Notes: generated from the letters alone by a model not told the origin. Counted from the stretch's first letter, positions 1 through 7,886 are shown. The stretch is DNA of 20,534 nt from DASPJL01 sp035628645 (GCA_035628645.1 DASPJL010000121.1:1-20534); one strand, 5' to 3'. Translations and numbers: made by a program.

Positions 1-2
1 GA

Positions 3-140
3 GTGAAGCCAGCGCTGTCCTTGCATGGCCTTCAGTTCTATGGAATTATCTTCTTGCTTTTTGCAGTTTTGAGCGGTAAGAAAAATTATACCTATGATAA
101 AAAAGTGCCAGGTTTTTCGAATCATTACCAGGTGTTTTAA
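3..140 (+). CDS. C-terminal end of an unrecognised membrane protein (cut by window edge)
   Basis: An open frame runs in from the left edge and stops with TAA at 138-140, giving the last 45 residues of a protein. About residues 9-24 of this piece form one hydrophobic segment (QFYGIIFLLFAVLSG), followed by a basic, polar tail (KKNYTYDKK) that ends in QVF. This looks like the last transmembrane helix and cytoplasmic tail of an integral membrane protein. I do not recognise the family. The promoter of the next gene starts immediately behind its stop codon, so the two genes are probably separate transcription units. Confidence 0.45.
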   Translation: MKPALSLHGLQFYGIIFLLFAVLSGKKNYTYDKKVPGFSNHYQVF

Positions 141-141
141 G

Positions 142-174
142 TTTGATGTTTAAAGTTAGAATTAACTACATTTG
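142..174 (+). promoter_or_regulatory. Bacteroidota-type promoter of the polX operon
   Basis: TTTG at 142-145, a 21-base spacer, and TACATTTG at 167-174 match the Bacteroidota primary sigma factor pattern (-33 TTTG, -7 TANNTTTG). Transcription would start near 180, leaving about 25 bases of leader before the TTG start at 206. The fit is by eye. Confidence 0.6.
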
Positions 175-205
175 TGTTTCTTCGATACAAAAATAAACAC
201 TCCCA

Positions 206-1924
206 TTGAATAACAACGAGATTATTAAAATATTAAAACTTACAGGTGATCTTCTTGATTTACACGGAGAAAATCCCTTTAAAGTAAAGGCTTACATAAG
301 TTCCTCAGCCGCACTTGAAAATTTTACAGGCGTGTTAAGAGGAATGACCTTGCCTGAAATTGAGCAAATTGAAGGACTTGGCAAAGCAACTGCCGCGAAA
401 GTTTACTCCTTGACTCAAGGTATTCTTTTTGAAGAATTAAAGACGCTCTATGAAAAGACACCTCCGGGCGTAGTTCAAATGCTTAATATAAAAGGCATTG
501 GGCCCAAAAAAGTGGGAATTTTATGGAAGGAACTTGAAGTAACAAGTATTGAAGAATTAATAACCGCTTGTAATGAAGACAGGGTTTCAAAGCTTAAGGG
601 TTTTGGCGCGAAAACGCAGGAAAATATCAGACAGAATCTTCTTTTTACCCAGGCAAACTCTGGTAAAAAATTGTACGCGGAAGTAGAAGCTTTTGGGGAC
701 GAGTTTGTCGGAATTCTGAGTCAGGGTGAAGCATTTGAAAAGGTCTCTTTATGTGGTGACATAAGAAGGAAATTGGAAATCATCGAAAAGCTTGAAGTAC
801 TCGCGGCCACGCAAAACCCAACTCAGGCCAAAAGTTTTATTGATTCGCTGGATTTCCTTGTCCAGAATGAAAAAGAATCCGGGCCCTTTGCCTGGCGGGG
901 GAAGCACCTTCAATCCAATTTGAAAATTGAAATTTACTTTACCACTCCTTCAAGATTTTACAATGACCTGTTTATTAAAACAGGAGCAAAGGAGCATTTG
1001 CAGCTTAAGAATGAATCGGGAATTCCTATCCTTAAAATAGCGAAAACCGAGTCTGTAAATAGCGAAGAAGAAATATATGAAAAAGCAAAAATGCCTTTAA
1101 TTGCGCCTGAACTTCGTGAAGGGCTTTTTGAGTTGAATTATATTAAAAATTATAAAATGGACGACCTTCTGGAAATGAAAGACCTGAAGGGAATCCTTCA
1201 TAATCATACCACTTACAGCGATGGTATTCATACACTGGAACAAATGGCTACCTATTGCAGAGATGCAGGATATGAATACCTGGGAATAAGCGATCATTCC
1301 AAAACAGCAGTATATGCCAACGGGCTTTATGAAGGCATGGTGTTAAAGCAGCAGGAAGAAATTGATGCCTTAAATAAAAAACTTTACCCTTTCAAAATAT
1401 TTAAAGGCATAGAGTCAGATATTCTCACCGATGGTTCTTTGGATTATGCTGAAAATATTTTAAGTACGTTTGATTTTGTTGTTGCTTCTATTCATTCCAA
1501 CTTTAAAATGGACAAAGAAAAGGCAACTGCCAGGCTTATCCGGGCAATTGAAAATCCATATACGACCATTCTAGGCCATCCGACAGGGAGATTGCTTTTA
1601 AAAAGAGAAGGTTATCCAATAGATCACAAGGAAATAATAGATGCATGTGCGGCAAATAGTGTAGTGATTGAAATAAATGCACATCCTGTCCGGTTAGACA
1701 TGGATTGGCGCTGGATAAACTATGCGTTGGAAAAAAATGTAATTATCAGCATTAATCCTGATGCGCACGATTACAACGAATATAAGTTAATGCATTATGG
1801 TGTGTTGATGGGAAGAAAGGCCGGACTTACAGCCGACAGAACCTTAAATGCGCTTCCTTTACATGAAATAGAAAAGTTTTTTCAAACAAGAAAGGAGCAG
1901 GTAAAGTCATTGACGAATGGGTAA
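206..1924 (+). CDS. polX: PolX-type DNA polymerase/PHP exonuclease with degenerate polymerase site
   Basis: The 572-residue length and domain order are those of bacterial PolX, a repair enzyme. Residues 1-150 hold the DNA-binding N-terminal part with helix-hairpin-helix motifs near 50-65 (IEGLGKATA), 93-106 (NIKGIGPKK) and 127-141. Residues 180-300 align with the family X palm and thumb, but the metal-binding GDID motif reads EKLE (194-197) and the third Asp is also Glu (KIEIYF, 240-245), so nucleotide transfer is probably lost. Residues 328-560 are a complete PHP domain: H332, H334, D363-H364, E403, H430, H458, D519 and H521. The product is therefore most likely a 3'-5' exonuclease or other PHP phosphoesterase. 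The start is TTG at 206; the first in-frame ATG (codon 47) would remove the conserved N-terminus. Its last 8 bases overlap the next gene. Confidence 0.9.
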   Translation: MNNNEIIKILKLTGDLLDLHGENPFKVKAYISSSAALENFTGVLRGMTLPEIEQIEGLGKATAAKVYSLTQGILFEELKTLYEKTPPGVVQMLNIKGIGPKKVGILWKELEVTSIEELITACNEDRVSKLKGFGAKTQENIRQNLLFTQANSGKKLYAEVEAFGDEFVGILSQGEAFEKVSLCGDIRRKLEIIEKLEVLAATQNPTQAKSFIDSLDFLVQNEKESGPFAWRGKHLQSNLKIEIYFTTPSRFYNDLFIKTGAKEHLQLKNESGIPILKIAKTESVNSEEEIYEKAKMPLIAPELREGLFELNYIKNYKMDDLLEMKDLKGILHNHTTYSDGIHTLEQMATYCRDAGYEYLGISDHSKTAVYANGLYEGMVLKQQEEIDALNKKLYPFKIFKGIESDILTDGSLDYAENILSTFDFVVASIHSNFKMDKEKATARLIRAIENPYTTILGHPTGRLLLKREGYPIDHKEIIDACAANSVVIEINAHPVRLDMDWRWINYALEKNVIISINPDAHDYNEYKLMHYGVLMGRKAGLTADRTLNALPLHEIEKFFQTRKEQVKSLTNG

Positions 1925-2885
1925 AAAGAAGTTTCTGATTCTAAGATTTTCTTCCATCGGTGATATCGTGCTTACAACTCCTGTGATCAGGGCAATAAAA
2001 ACCCAGGTGGCAGATTCCGAAGTTCATTTCTGTACGAAAAAAAATTTCGAAGCCATTCTGAAGTCCAATCCTTATGTGGATAAGCTTCATTTACTGGAAA
2101 AAGACCTTGATCCTTTGATTAAGAACCTGAAGCAGGAGAACTTTGATTATGTTATTGATCTTCATAAAAATTTAAGAACGTCATTAATAAAATTAAGACT
2201 GGGAGCCAAAAGCCGTTCGTTTGACAAACTTAATTTCGAAAAATGGTTATATGTGAATCTGAAGGTTGACAAAATGCCTAATGTCCACATAGTAGATCGT
2301 TACATGGAAACAGTATCCGAACTTGGGGTAAAAAATGATGGAAAAGGTCTGGACTATTTTATTCCTGAAGATGATGAAATATCGGTGGAATCTCTTCCGG
2401 AAACTCACCGGAAAGGGTATGTAGCTTATGCCATAGGAGCCAATCATAATACTAAAAAACTTCCGGTTCATAAAATGATTGAGCTTTGTGAGAAGATCAG
2501 CAGACCTGTAATACTTTTAGGAGGAAAGGATGATGTGGAAACCGGAGAAAAAGTTAAGGCTCATTTTGATTCGTCAAACTCTCCAACAGTGATATTTAAT
2601 GGTTGTGGGAAATATAAACTGAATCAATCCTCTTCTCTTTTAAAGCAGGCAGACCTGGTTTTTTCTCATGATACAGGACTTATGCACATTGCTTCGGCAT
2701 TTAAAAAGAAAATTTATTCTATCTGGGGAAATACGACACCTCAATTGGGAATGTATCCTTATCAAACGCCGCATGAAATTCTGGAAGTAAAAGGTCTTTC
2801 CTGCCGCCCATGTTCAAAACTTGGTTATCCGAAATGCCCGCTAAAGCATTTTAAGTGTATGAATGATCAGGTTTTTGATTTATAG
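1917..2885 (+). CDS. Glycosyltransferase family 9 (heptosyltransferase-like)
   Basis: A 322-residue protein with both hallmarks of GT9, the ADP-heptose:LPS heptosyltransferase family. The N-terminal motif RFSSIGDIVLTTPVIRA is at 10-26, DLHKNLRT at 81-88, and the nucleotide-sugar binding motif SHDTGLMHIASAF at 250-262. GT9 enzymes transfer heptose to the inner core of lipopolysaccharide on the cytoplasmic face of the inner membrane; the exact donor and acceptor here cannot be read from sequence. Near the C-terminus four cysteines (296, 299, 307, 314) form a cluster. The ATG lies inside the end of polX (ATGGGTAA overlap), so the two are translationally coupled and share the promoter at 142-174. 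An intact run of eight A sits in frame at 2037-2044. Confidence 0.9.
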   Translation: MGKKKFLILRFSSIGDIVLTTPVIRAIKTQVADSEVHFCTKKNFEAILKSNPYVDKLHLLEKDLDPLIKNLKQENFDYVIDLHKNLRTSLIKLRLGAKSRSFDKLNFEKWLYVNLKVDKMPNVHIVDRYMETVSELGVKNDGKGLDYFIPEDDEISVESLPETHRKGYVAYAIGANHNTKKLPVHKMIELCEKISRPVILLGGKDDVETGEKVKAHFDSSNSPTVIFNGCGKYKLNQSSSLLKQADLVFSHDTGLMHIASAFKKKIYSIWGNTTPQLGMYPYQTPHEILEVKGLSCRPCSKLGYPKCPLKHFKCMNDQVFDL

Positions 2886-2900
2886 GGTTAGGTTGATTTA

Positions 2901-2929
2901 AAAGAAAAAAGGCGCCAAAATTAGGCGCC
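2901..2929 (-). terminator. Rho-independent terminator for the minus-strand gene ending at 2961
   Basis: GGCGCC at 2911-2916 pairs with GGCGCC at 2924-2929 around a 7-base loop. On the minus strand the stem is followed by TTTTTTCTTT (2901-2910). It may also stop the plus-strand GT9 transcript, though the tract on that side is only ATATTT. Confidence 0.7.
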
Positions 2930-2960
2930 ATATTTAAGGTTTAGGTGTTTTATTGATTTT

Positions 2961-3374
2961 TTACTTGGTATCTATAAGAGCAACATTCATGTCGTTACTG
3001 GTTATTGAAACCATATAGTCATTTTTATTTAAATGGATTTCATAAAGTCTGGATCCATCCTGGCTGGCCCACTTCATATTTCCTATTGCTTTTAAATGTT
3101 CGTTATAAGCTTTAATGTCAGAAGCAAGACAATTACATTCGAATGATTTAACAGAAGTAAACTTTACACAAACATTTTCAGTTATAAAAAACTCATTGAT
3201 TTCTTCATCACATTGTAGTTTGATGGAATTATCCGTTTCGGAGATTATCTCAACTTCATCATAGGTATTATTCGCCATTGCTTTTATCTCTTCTTTACTT
3301 TTTCCCATGTATGATTGAGAATAAGTAACAAACGAAAAGGTTAAAGTGACAAATGTTAAGAATAAAGTTTTCAT
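2961..3374 (-). CDS. Small secreted protein, unrecognised
   Basis: Starting at the ATG at 3374 the protein is 137 residues long and begins with a classic signal peptide (MKTLFLTFVTLTFSFVTYSQS), so it is probably exported to the periplasm or beyond. A longer frame reaches 3425, but those extra codons fall inside the predicted promoter, so the inner ATG is preferred. The mature part is acidic and contains three cysteines (in NVCVKF and FECNCLA). I do not recognise a family. It stands alone, with its own promoter at 3395-3425 and a terminator at 2901-2929. Confidence 0.7.
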   Translation of the reverse strand: MKTLFLTFVTLTFSFVTYSQSYMGKSKEEIKAMANNTYDEVEIISETDNSIKLQCDEEINEFFITENVCVKFTSVKSFECNCLASDIKAYNEHLKAIGNMKWASQDGSRLYEIHLNKNDYMVSITSNDMNVALIDTK

Positions 3375-3394
3375 ATAACTGTGTAATGTTTTAT

Positions 3395-3425
3395 CAAAAA
3401 TAACAGGAAAAAATATAGGGAACAA
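3395..3425 (-). promoter_or_regulatory. Bacteroidota-type promoter of the small secreted protein gene
   Basis: Read on the minus strand: TTG (3425-3423), a 20-base spacer, then TATTTTTG (3402-3395), matching TTG-N19-21-TANNTTTG. Transcription would begin about 10-15 bases before the ATG at 3374, which supports that start over the one at 3425. Confidence 0.55.
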
Positions 3426-3443
3426 GCATTTTTATAATGCTTG
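3423..3443. repeat. Perfect 8-bp inverted repeat at the -33 box
   Basis: CAAGCATT (3423-3430) and AATGCTTG (3436-3443) form a perfect dyad around five bases. It covers the -33 TTG of the promoter for the small secreted protein, so it could be an operator. It also lies 130 bases behind the dnaE stop codon on the minus strand and could be a hairpin that ends that transcript, although the tract that follows (TTCCCTATATTTTTT) is not an immediate T run. Confidence 0.45.
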
Positions 3444-3570
3444 ATTTAAATAATTATAAAAATTATTAATATAGTTATAAATAAGACTTGTAATAAAAGG
3501 TTTAATAGATGAAAGTAGTTGTTTATTCGATGAGCAAAACCTAAAAAAACTACTTCTGTAGGATAAAGGG

Positions 3571-4932
3571 TCAATAATTTACCATTTCCAGCTTTTTCAT
3601 AAATGTAGTTTCAACCATAGGAAAACCGAATTCTACTACCACTTTGCCTTTGAGTAAATAAAACCCTTTGCCTAAAAAAGGAAATGTTTTGGAGATGTTT
3701 GGGAAATTTACGGAATCAAAAAAATCACCATTTTTATCGAGAAAAGTGCCAAAACTCATTGGAATGCCTTTGCGCGTTCGGGTATCTTTAGTGGTTACCA
3801 GGTAGCCTATAATTTCGAAGTTTTTATTTTCAAATTGTTGGAGATCTTTTGCTAAAGTTTCTGTTTTATAGGAAGGATGTAATAATTCAAACGGATTGCA
3901 AAGCGGAAATTCTAGTAATTCAATTTCATCGAATGCGTCTTCAAAAGGCTTTTTTTCTAGAGGCGGAAGCTGGAATTGTTTCGATGGAGAAGTAAAAAGT
4001 TCGACATTGGGATGTTTTGGTTTTCCTTTTCCCAAATATCCGAAGGCTTCCCAAAGTAGCGCCCGTTTGGTTTTTCCTGTAAACCTGAAAGCGCCTATTC
4101 TTATTAGTATAGACAGTTGTTCAATGCCAACCGGTATTCGTTTGGTGAAATTATATATGTCAAGGAAGGGGCCACTGGTTAATCTTTCTTTTACAATCAT
4201 TTCACCAACTGTGCTATCCAGGCTTTTTAAATGAATAAATCCAAGGAAAATGTTTTTGCCTTGAATAGAAGTAAGGTACTCGCCTGCGTTGACACAAGGA
4301 GGGTTAATCTCTGCTCCGGCTTTTCGTGCTTCATGTACATAAAATTCTGTCCGGTAAAACCCTCCGAAGTTATTTATCACCGCAACCATAAACTCTAAAG
4401 GATAATGCGCTTTTAGAAATAAACTCTGGTAGCTTTCTACTGCATAGCTGGCCGAATGGGCCTTGGAAAAGGAGTACCCTGAGAAGCTTTCAATTTGTCG
4501 CCACACTTCATTTGTAATATTATCCGGATGGTCAAAAGCTTTGCAATTGGCGAAAAAATCTTTCTGCACCTTTTGAAATTCCTTGCGATGCCGGTATTTT
4601 CCCGACATGCCTCTTCGAAGTATATCCGCATCGCTAGGTGTTAGTCCTGCAAAACGGTGCGCCACTTTAATCACATCCTCCTGGTAAACCATTACTCCAT
4701 AAGTTTCTTTCATTAACTCTTCCATCACCGGGTGAATGTATTTGAACCTATCGGGATTATGATGCCGGAAAATATATTCCTGCATCATTCCGGAAGATGC
4801 CACGCCTGGACGAATAATAGAGCTTGCCGCCACAAGAGTAGGATAATCGTCACATTCCAGTTTTGCAAGCAACATCCGCATGGCAGGTGATTCTACATAG
4901 AAACAACCCATGGTGTTCCCGTTGCTCAGCAT
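3571..4932 (-). CDS. dnaE: Error-prone-type DNA polymerase III alpha subunit, C-terminal part (separated by a frameshift)
   Basis: These 453 residues continue the DnaE protein whose N-terminal part is at 4994-6505. They start inside the fingers region (GNTMGCFYVESPAMR, then SIIRPGVASSGMM, YGVMVYQEDVIKV, DADILRRGMSGK and GYSFSKAHSASYA, all typical of DnaE), then a helix-hairpin-helix region and a C-terminal OB-like domain near residues 355-450. The same frame is open upstream of the ATG at 4932 through KKNKNESIDIDSFDTFKK to the A run at 4997-5005, so the ATG is an internal Met rather than a true gene start. Joined, the two parts give a 977-residue protein, a length typical of the short error-prone DnaE class and below that of replicative DnaE. 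Confidence 0.8.
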   Translation of the reverse strand: MLSNGNTMGCFYVESPAMRMLLAKLECDDYPTLVAASSIIRPGVASSGMMQEYIFRHHNPDRFKYIHPVMEELMKETYGVMVYQEDVIKVAHRFAGLTPSDADILRRGMSGKYRHRKEFQKVQKDFFANCKAFDHPDNITNEVWRQIESFSGYSFSKAHSASYAVESYQSLFLKAHYPLEFMVAVINNFGGFYRTEFYVHEARKAGAEINPPCVNAGEYLTSIQGKNIFLGFIHLKSLDSTVGEMIVKERLTSGPFLDIYNFTKRIPVGIEQLSILIRIGAFRFTGKTKRALLWEAFGYLGKGKPKHPNVELFTSPSKQFQLPPLEKKPFEDAFDEIELLEFPLCNPFELLHPSYKTETLAKDLQQFENKNFEIIGYLVTTKDTRTRKGIPMSFGTFLDKNGDFFDSVNFPNISKTFPFLGKGFYLLKGKVVVEFGFPMVETTFMKKLEMVNY

Positions 4933-4993
4933 ACCTTTTACTTTTATATCCTTTTTAAAAGTATCAAAACTGTCGATATCGATAGACTCATTT

Positions 4994-6505
4994 TTATTTT
5001 TTTTTAATAATTTCTACACTGTCTTTAATGTGGCCGAGCCCTCGTTGACTTAAGATGTCATATTTATATAATCCTAAGTCTTCAGCGCCATACATGTCCA
5101 GGTGAACGGTACGAAAACCTTTAGGAGGTAAATTCAAGGCAGTATATCTAAATAAAGGCTCTTCGCTGATCAGGATTCCTCCGGCATGAATGGAGAGATT
5201 TTTAGGGAAATCTTTTAATAAGGATCCATAATAAAATATCCATTTCGCAATTTGATCGCGGCTATGATTTCTGGCTGGATGTTCCACAATTTCATCAATT
5301 TCTGATTTGGGCAACCCGAAAACTTTTCCCAACTCCCTGATTGGCGCTCTGCCCTGGAAGGTGGCGAAACTTGCCAGTAAAGCCGAGTGCTCATATTTTT
5401 TTAATATATAGTCTATAATAGCATCCCTGTCTTTCCAAGAAAAATCAATATCAAAATCAGGAGGAGAACTTCGGTGAGGGTTCAAAAATCTTTCAAAGTA
5501 CAGATCAAGCTCAATGGGATCTACGTCGGTAATACCCAGGCAATAAGAAACAATGCTGTTGGCGCCGCTGCCTCTTCCAACGTGTGCAAAGCCCCGCTCT
5601 TTAGCATACCTCACAATATCATGCGATATAAGGAAATAAGATTCGAAGTGTTGGCTGGCTATGATATTTAATTCACTTTCAATTCGCTTTTCCGCTTCTT
5701 TATGATTGTTTTTATATCTTCTGTAAAGACCCTCAACAGCTAGCTTTTTCAATTCAAAATGATCTTTGCCTTGTAGCTCATGGAAGTTTTTTTTGTTTTT
5801 ACTTTCCCTAAGTTTTATTTCAAAATGACAATCAGCTAATAGTCTTTTGGTGTTGTCTATTATTTGAGGATAATGTCTGTACTTATAAAGCAATTCCTCT
5901 TCGGCGAGCATGCATTCCTCCGGGTCACAAAAGTCATCAGGAGTCAGTTTACTCAGCAGAGTGTTTTTATCTATTGCTCTCAGTAGCCGGTGGAGGTCAT
6001 GGTTTCTCTTGTTTTTAACCGTTACAGGGTGAAGTATTACAAATTTTTCCAGTTTGTCTTTTAAGACAGACGTATAAAGTTTATTAAGTTCCTTTGCTCT
6101 GATGCCAATGAACTCATAGCTCCTCAACGGCCTTTCAGGTGCTTTTAAAAAAGGATAAATGATATAAACATTTTGAAATTCGGGGGCAAGAATGGGTAAC
6201 GCAATGTTTTCACATTCATGATGGGATAAGAATCGATTTAATTCTTCAAAACCTGCATTGTTTTTTGCCAGTCCAATATATAAAAGGTTATTGTCGTGGC
6301 GGAACTCAATGCCTACAGCCAGATCCAGGAGATGTAGGTCTTTGTTTTCTTCGCAGATCCGTGCCAATTCCACCCAGGCAGAAGTGTTGTTAATGTCTGT
6401 GAGGATAAGTTTATGGATGCCCTTTTCTTTGGCTTCAGTAAAAAGATCTTTTTCAGAAAGGGTTCCAAATTTAAAACTGAAATAGGTATGACAGTTTAAA
6501 TACAT
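4994..6505 (-). CDS. dnaE: Error-prone-type DNA polymerase III alpha subunit, N-terminal part
   Basis: 503 residues with the PHP and palm domains of DnaE. The PHP domain (1-110) is eroded: the usual HxH reads NCH and the TDH motif reads TDI, so phosphoesterase activity is unlikely. The palm is intact: GRGSGANS at 310-317, PDFDIDF at 349-355 (catalytic D352 and D354), and the third catalytic Asp in YKYD (D483). The frame ends in IIKKK-stop at a run of nine A; one A fewer would read straight on into the C-terminal part. Short DnaE proteins of this kind act in translesion synthesis in other bacteria, and the divergent neighbour is DNA polymerase IV, which supports a role in damage tolerance (inference). 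Whether the gene is active depends on the A run. Confidence 0.85.
   Translation of the reverse strand: MYLNCHTYFSFKFGTLSEKDLFTEAKEKGIHKLILTDINNTSAWVELARICEENKDLHLLDLAVGIEFRHDNNLLYIGLAKNNAGFEELNRFLSHHECENIALPILAPEFQNVYIIYPFLKAPERPLRSYEFIGIRAKELNKLYTSVLKDKLEKFVILHPVTVKNKRNHDLHRLLRAIDKNTLLSKLTPDDFCDPEECMLAEEELLYKYRHYPQIIDNTKRLLADCHFEIKLRESKNKKNFHELQGKDHFELKKLAVEGLYRRYKNNHKEAEKRIESELNIIASQHFESYFLISHDIVRYAKERGFAHVGRGSGANSIVSYCLGITDVDPIELDLYFERFLNPHRSSPPDFDIDFSWKDRDAIIDYILKKYEHSALLASFATFQGRAPIRELGKVFGLPKSEIDEIVEHPARNHSRDQIAKWIFYYGSLLKDFPKNLSIHAGGILISEEPLFRYTALNLPPKGFRTVHLDMYGAEDLGLYKYDILSQRGLGHIKDSVEIIKKK
4997..5005 (-). other. A9 homopolymer frameshift site within dnaE
   Basis: On the minus strand the bases read ATTATT, nine A, then TAAAAATGAG. 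The upstream frame gives II-KKK-stop. With eight A it reads II-KK-NKNESIDIDSF and runs without a stop through to 3571. This could be a real +1 mutation, a sequencing overcall, or a site where RNA polymerase slips and makes a mixture of in-frame and truncated messages, as known for the A9 run of Thermus dnaX. Confidence 0.75.
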
Positions 6506-6506
6506 G

Positions 6507-6560
6507 TTTAAGTTAATATATTTAGTAAAAATAATTAAATAACAAATATATTAGCTTAAA
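6507..6560. repeat. 17-bp inverted repeat between dnaE and dinB
   Basis: TTTAAGTTAATATATTT (6507-6523) and AAATATATTAGCTTAAA (6544-6560) are complementary at 16 of 17 positions, separated by 20 bases. The left arm touches the dnaE start codon; the right arm covers a candidate -7 box. The dyad could be a pair of operator half-sites or a hairpin in the dnaE leader. Confidence 0.6.
6543..6550 (-). promoter_or_regulatory. Candidate -7 box of the dnaE promoter
   Basis: The minus strand reads TATATTTG here, an exact TANNTTTG. No TTTG lies 19-21 bases upstream, so only half of the pattern is met. It would place the start of transcription about 30 bases before the dnaE ATG at 6505. Confidence 0.3.
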
Positions 6561-6633
6561 ATAGATAATTTTTCTAGGAATACTTGTTTAATTGCTAAAA
6601 AATTTATCTAAATTGCTTTTGTTTCGTAAAAAA

Positions 6634-7857
6634 ATGAGCGCTTCAATGGATAGAATAATGGACAGGAGTATAGTGCATATGGACCTCGATTCTTTTTTTG
6701 TATCTGTAGAGTGTCTTAGAAATCCGGGATTAAAGGGAAAACCTTTAATTATTGGGGGAAGCAGTGACAGGGGAGTAGTGGCGTCCTGTAGCTATGAAGC
6801 TAGAAAATTTGGAGTACGCTCGGCTATGCCGGTAAGAATGGCACGGCAACTCTGTCCCCAGGTTATGGTCATCTCCGGTGATATGGAGGCTTACAGCAAA
6901 TATTCCCATCTGGTAACTGAAGTAATTGCGAATGAAGCTCCGGTTTATGAAAAAGCATCCATTGACGAATTTTATATAGATGTTAGCGGAATGGACAGGT
7001 TTTTTGGGGCGCATAAGTGGTGTCTGGAGTTGCGTCAAAAGATTATGAAAGAATCAGGATTACCGATTTCTATGGGCTTGTCCGTAAACAAGATGGTTTC
7101 AAAAGTAGCTACCGGAGAAGCAAAACCCAACGGACAAAGAAAAGTGGATAGAGGGACAGAAAGAGCGTTTCTGGCTCCGATGTCAATTTCTAAAATTCCA
7201 ATGATAGGGGAAAAAACCTACCGGGTTTTGTATAATATGGGCGTGGAGAAAGTAGCCACCTTGCGGGAGATTCCGGTAGCGCTTTTGGAAAATTTATTTG
7301 GCAAAAATGGAGTAGAACTATGGAAAAGATCCAATGCTATAGATGAAACGCCTGTTGTTCCTTATACCGAAAGAAAATCCATTTCCACAGAAAATACTTT
7401 TGATAAAGACACCATCGATGTTAAAATGCTTAAGTCTTTGCTAGTTTCTATGGTGGAGGAAATAGCATTTAAATTGAGACAAGAGCAGAAGTTGACCGCT
7501 TGCGTAACCGTTAAAATCCGCTATTCTAACTTTGACACCCTCACCAGGCAAGTTCATGTTCCTTATACATCCGCCGACCATGTGTTGATCAAAACAGCTT
7601 CAGATCTTTTTGATAAACTTTATGACCGAAGAATGTTGATTCGGCTAGTCGGAGTCAGATTTAGTCATCTGGTTTATGGCAATTATCAGATTAGTTTATT
7701 TGAAGACACTGAACATATGGTAAACCTGTATCAGGCGATGGACAAGATACGGTTTAAACATGGGGCAGAAAAAATAAAACGAGCGGTGGGAATAGATGCG
7801 TTGAGCAAAAAAGGTGAGACAGGAACATTGCTGAAGTTGAGGTACGGGAAAACTTAA
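6634..7857 (+). CDS. dinB: DNA polymerase IV (Y-family translesion polymerase)
   Basis: A complete Y-family polymerase of 407 residues. The first catalytic Asp lies in HMDLDSFFVSVE (residues 15-26), the second acidic pair in SIDEFYIDVSG (D111, E112); GSSDRGVVASCSYEARKFGVRS is the fingers/palm segment, KIPMIGEKT an HhH-like motif, and RKSISTENTF starts the little-finger domain. QISLF (about 352-356) fits a sliding-clamp binding motif. These residues show an active Pol IV rather than the inactive ImuB form. It bypasses damaged bases with low fidelity. The start is uncertain: an in-frame TTG at 6592 would add 14 residues with no homology, and ATGs at 6646 and 6658 are also possible. A loose promoter (TTG 6584-6586, TAAATTG 6609-6615) would favour 6634 or later. 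It is divergent from dnaE. Confidence 0.92.
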   Translation: MSASMDRIMDRSIVHMDLDSFFVSVECLRNPGLKGKPLIIGGSSDRGVVASCSYEARKFGVRSAMPVRMARQLCPQVMVISGDMEAYSKYSHLVTEVIANEAPVYEKASIDEFYIDVSGMDRFFGAHKWCLELRQKIMKESGLPISMGLSVNKMVSKVATGEAKPNGQRKVDRGTERAFLAPMSISKIPMIGEKTYRVLYNMGVEKVATLREIPVALLENLFGKNGVELWKRSNAIDETPVVPYTERKSISTENTFDKDTIDVKMLKSLLVSMVEEIAFKLRQEQKLTACVTVKIRYSNFDTLTRQVHVPYTSADHVLIKTASDLFDKLYDRRMLIRLVGVRFSHLVYGNYQISLFEDTEHMVNLYQAMDKIRFKHGAEKIKRAVGIDALSKKGETGTLLKLRYGKT

Positions 7858-7886
7858 GGAATGGAATCCCAAAAATGTATATAAAA

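Noticed and set aside
3375..3425. Longer N-terminus for the small secreted protein
   Set aside because: It would put the signal peptide behind 17 extra residues and the codons overlap a good promoter match.
3896..4234. 112-residue plus-strand frame inside dnaE
   Set aside because: Antisense shadow of a well-supported coding region, Ser-rich in a way typical for such shadows.
4437..4631. Separate small minus-strand protein in dnaE
   Set aside because: Alternate frame of a conserved DnaE segment; no independent support.
4932..4994. Naturally split DnaE with an intein
   Set aside because: No intein sequence or splice motif is present; the two frames meet exactly at an A run.
6592..6633. TTG start for dinB, adding 14 residues
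   Set aside because: The extra residues do not look like DinB and fall within the loosely predicted promoter; the ATG at 6634 or a later one is more likely.
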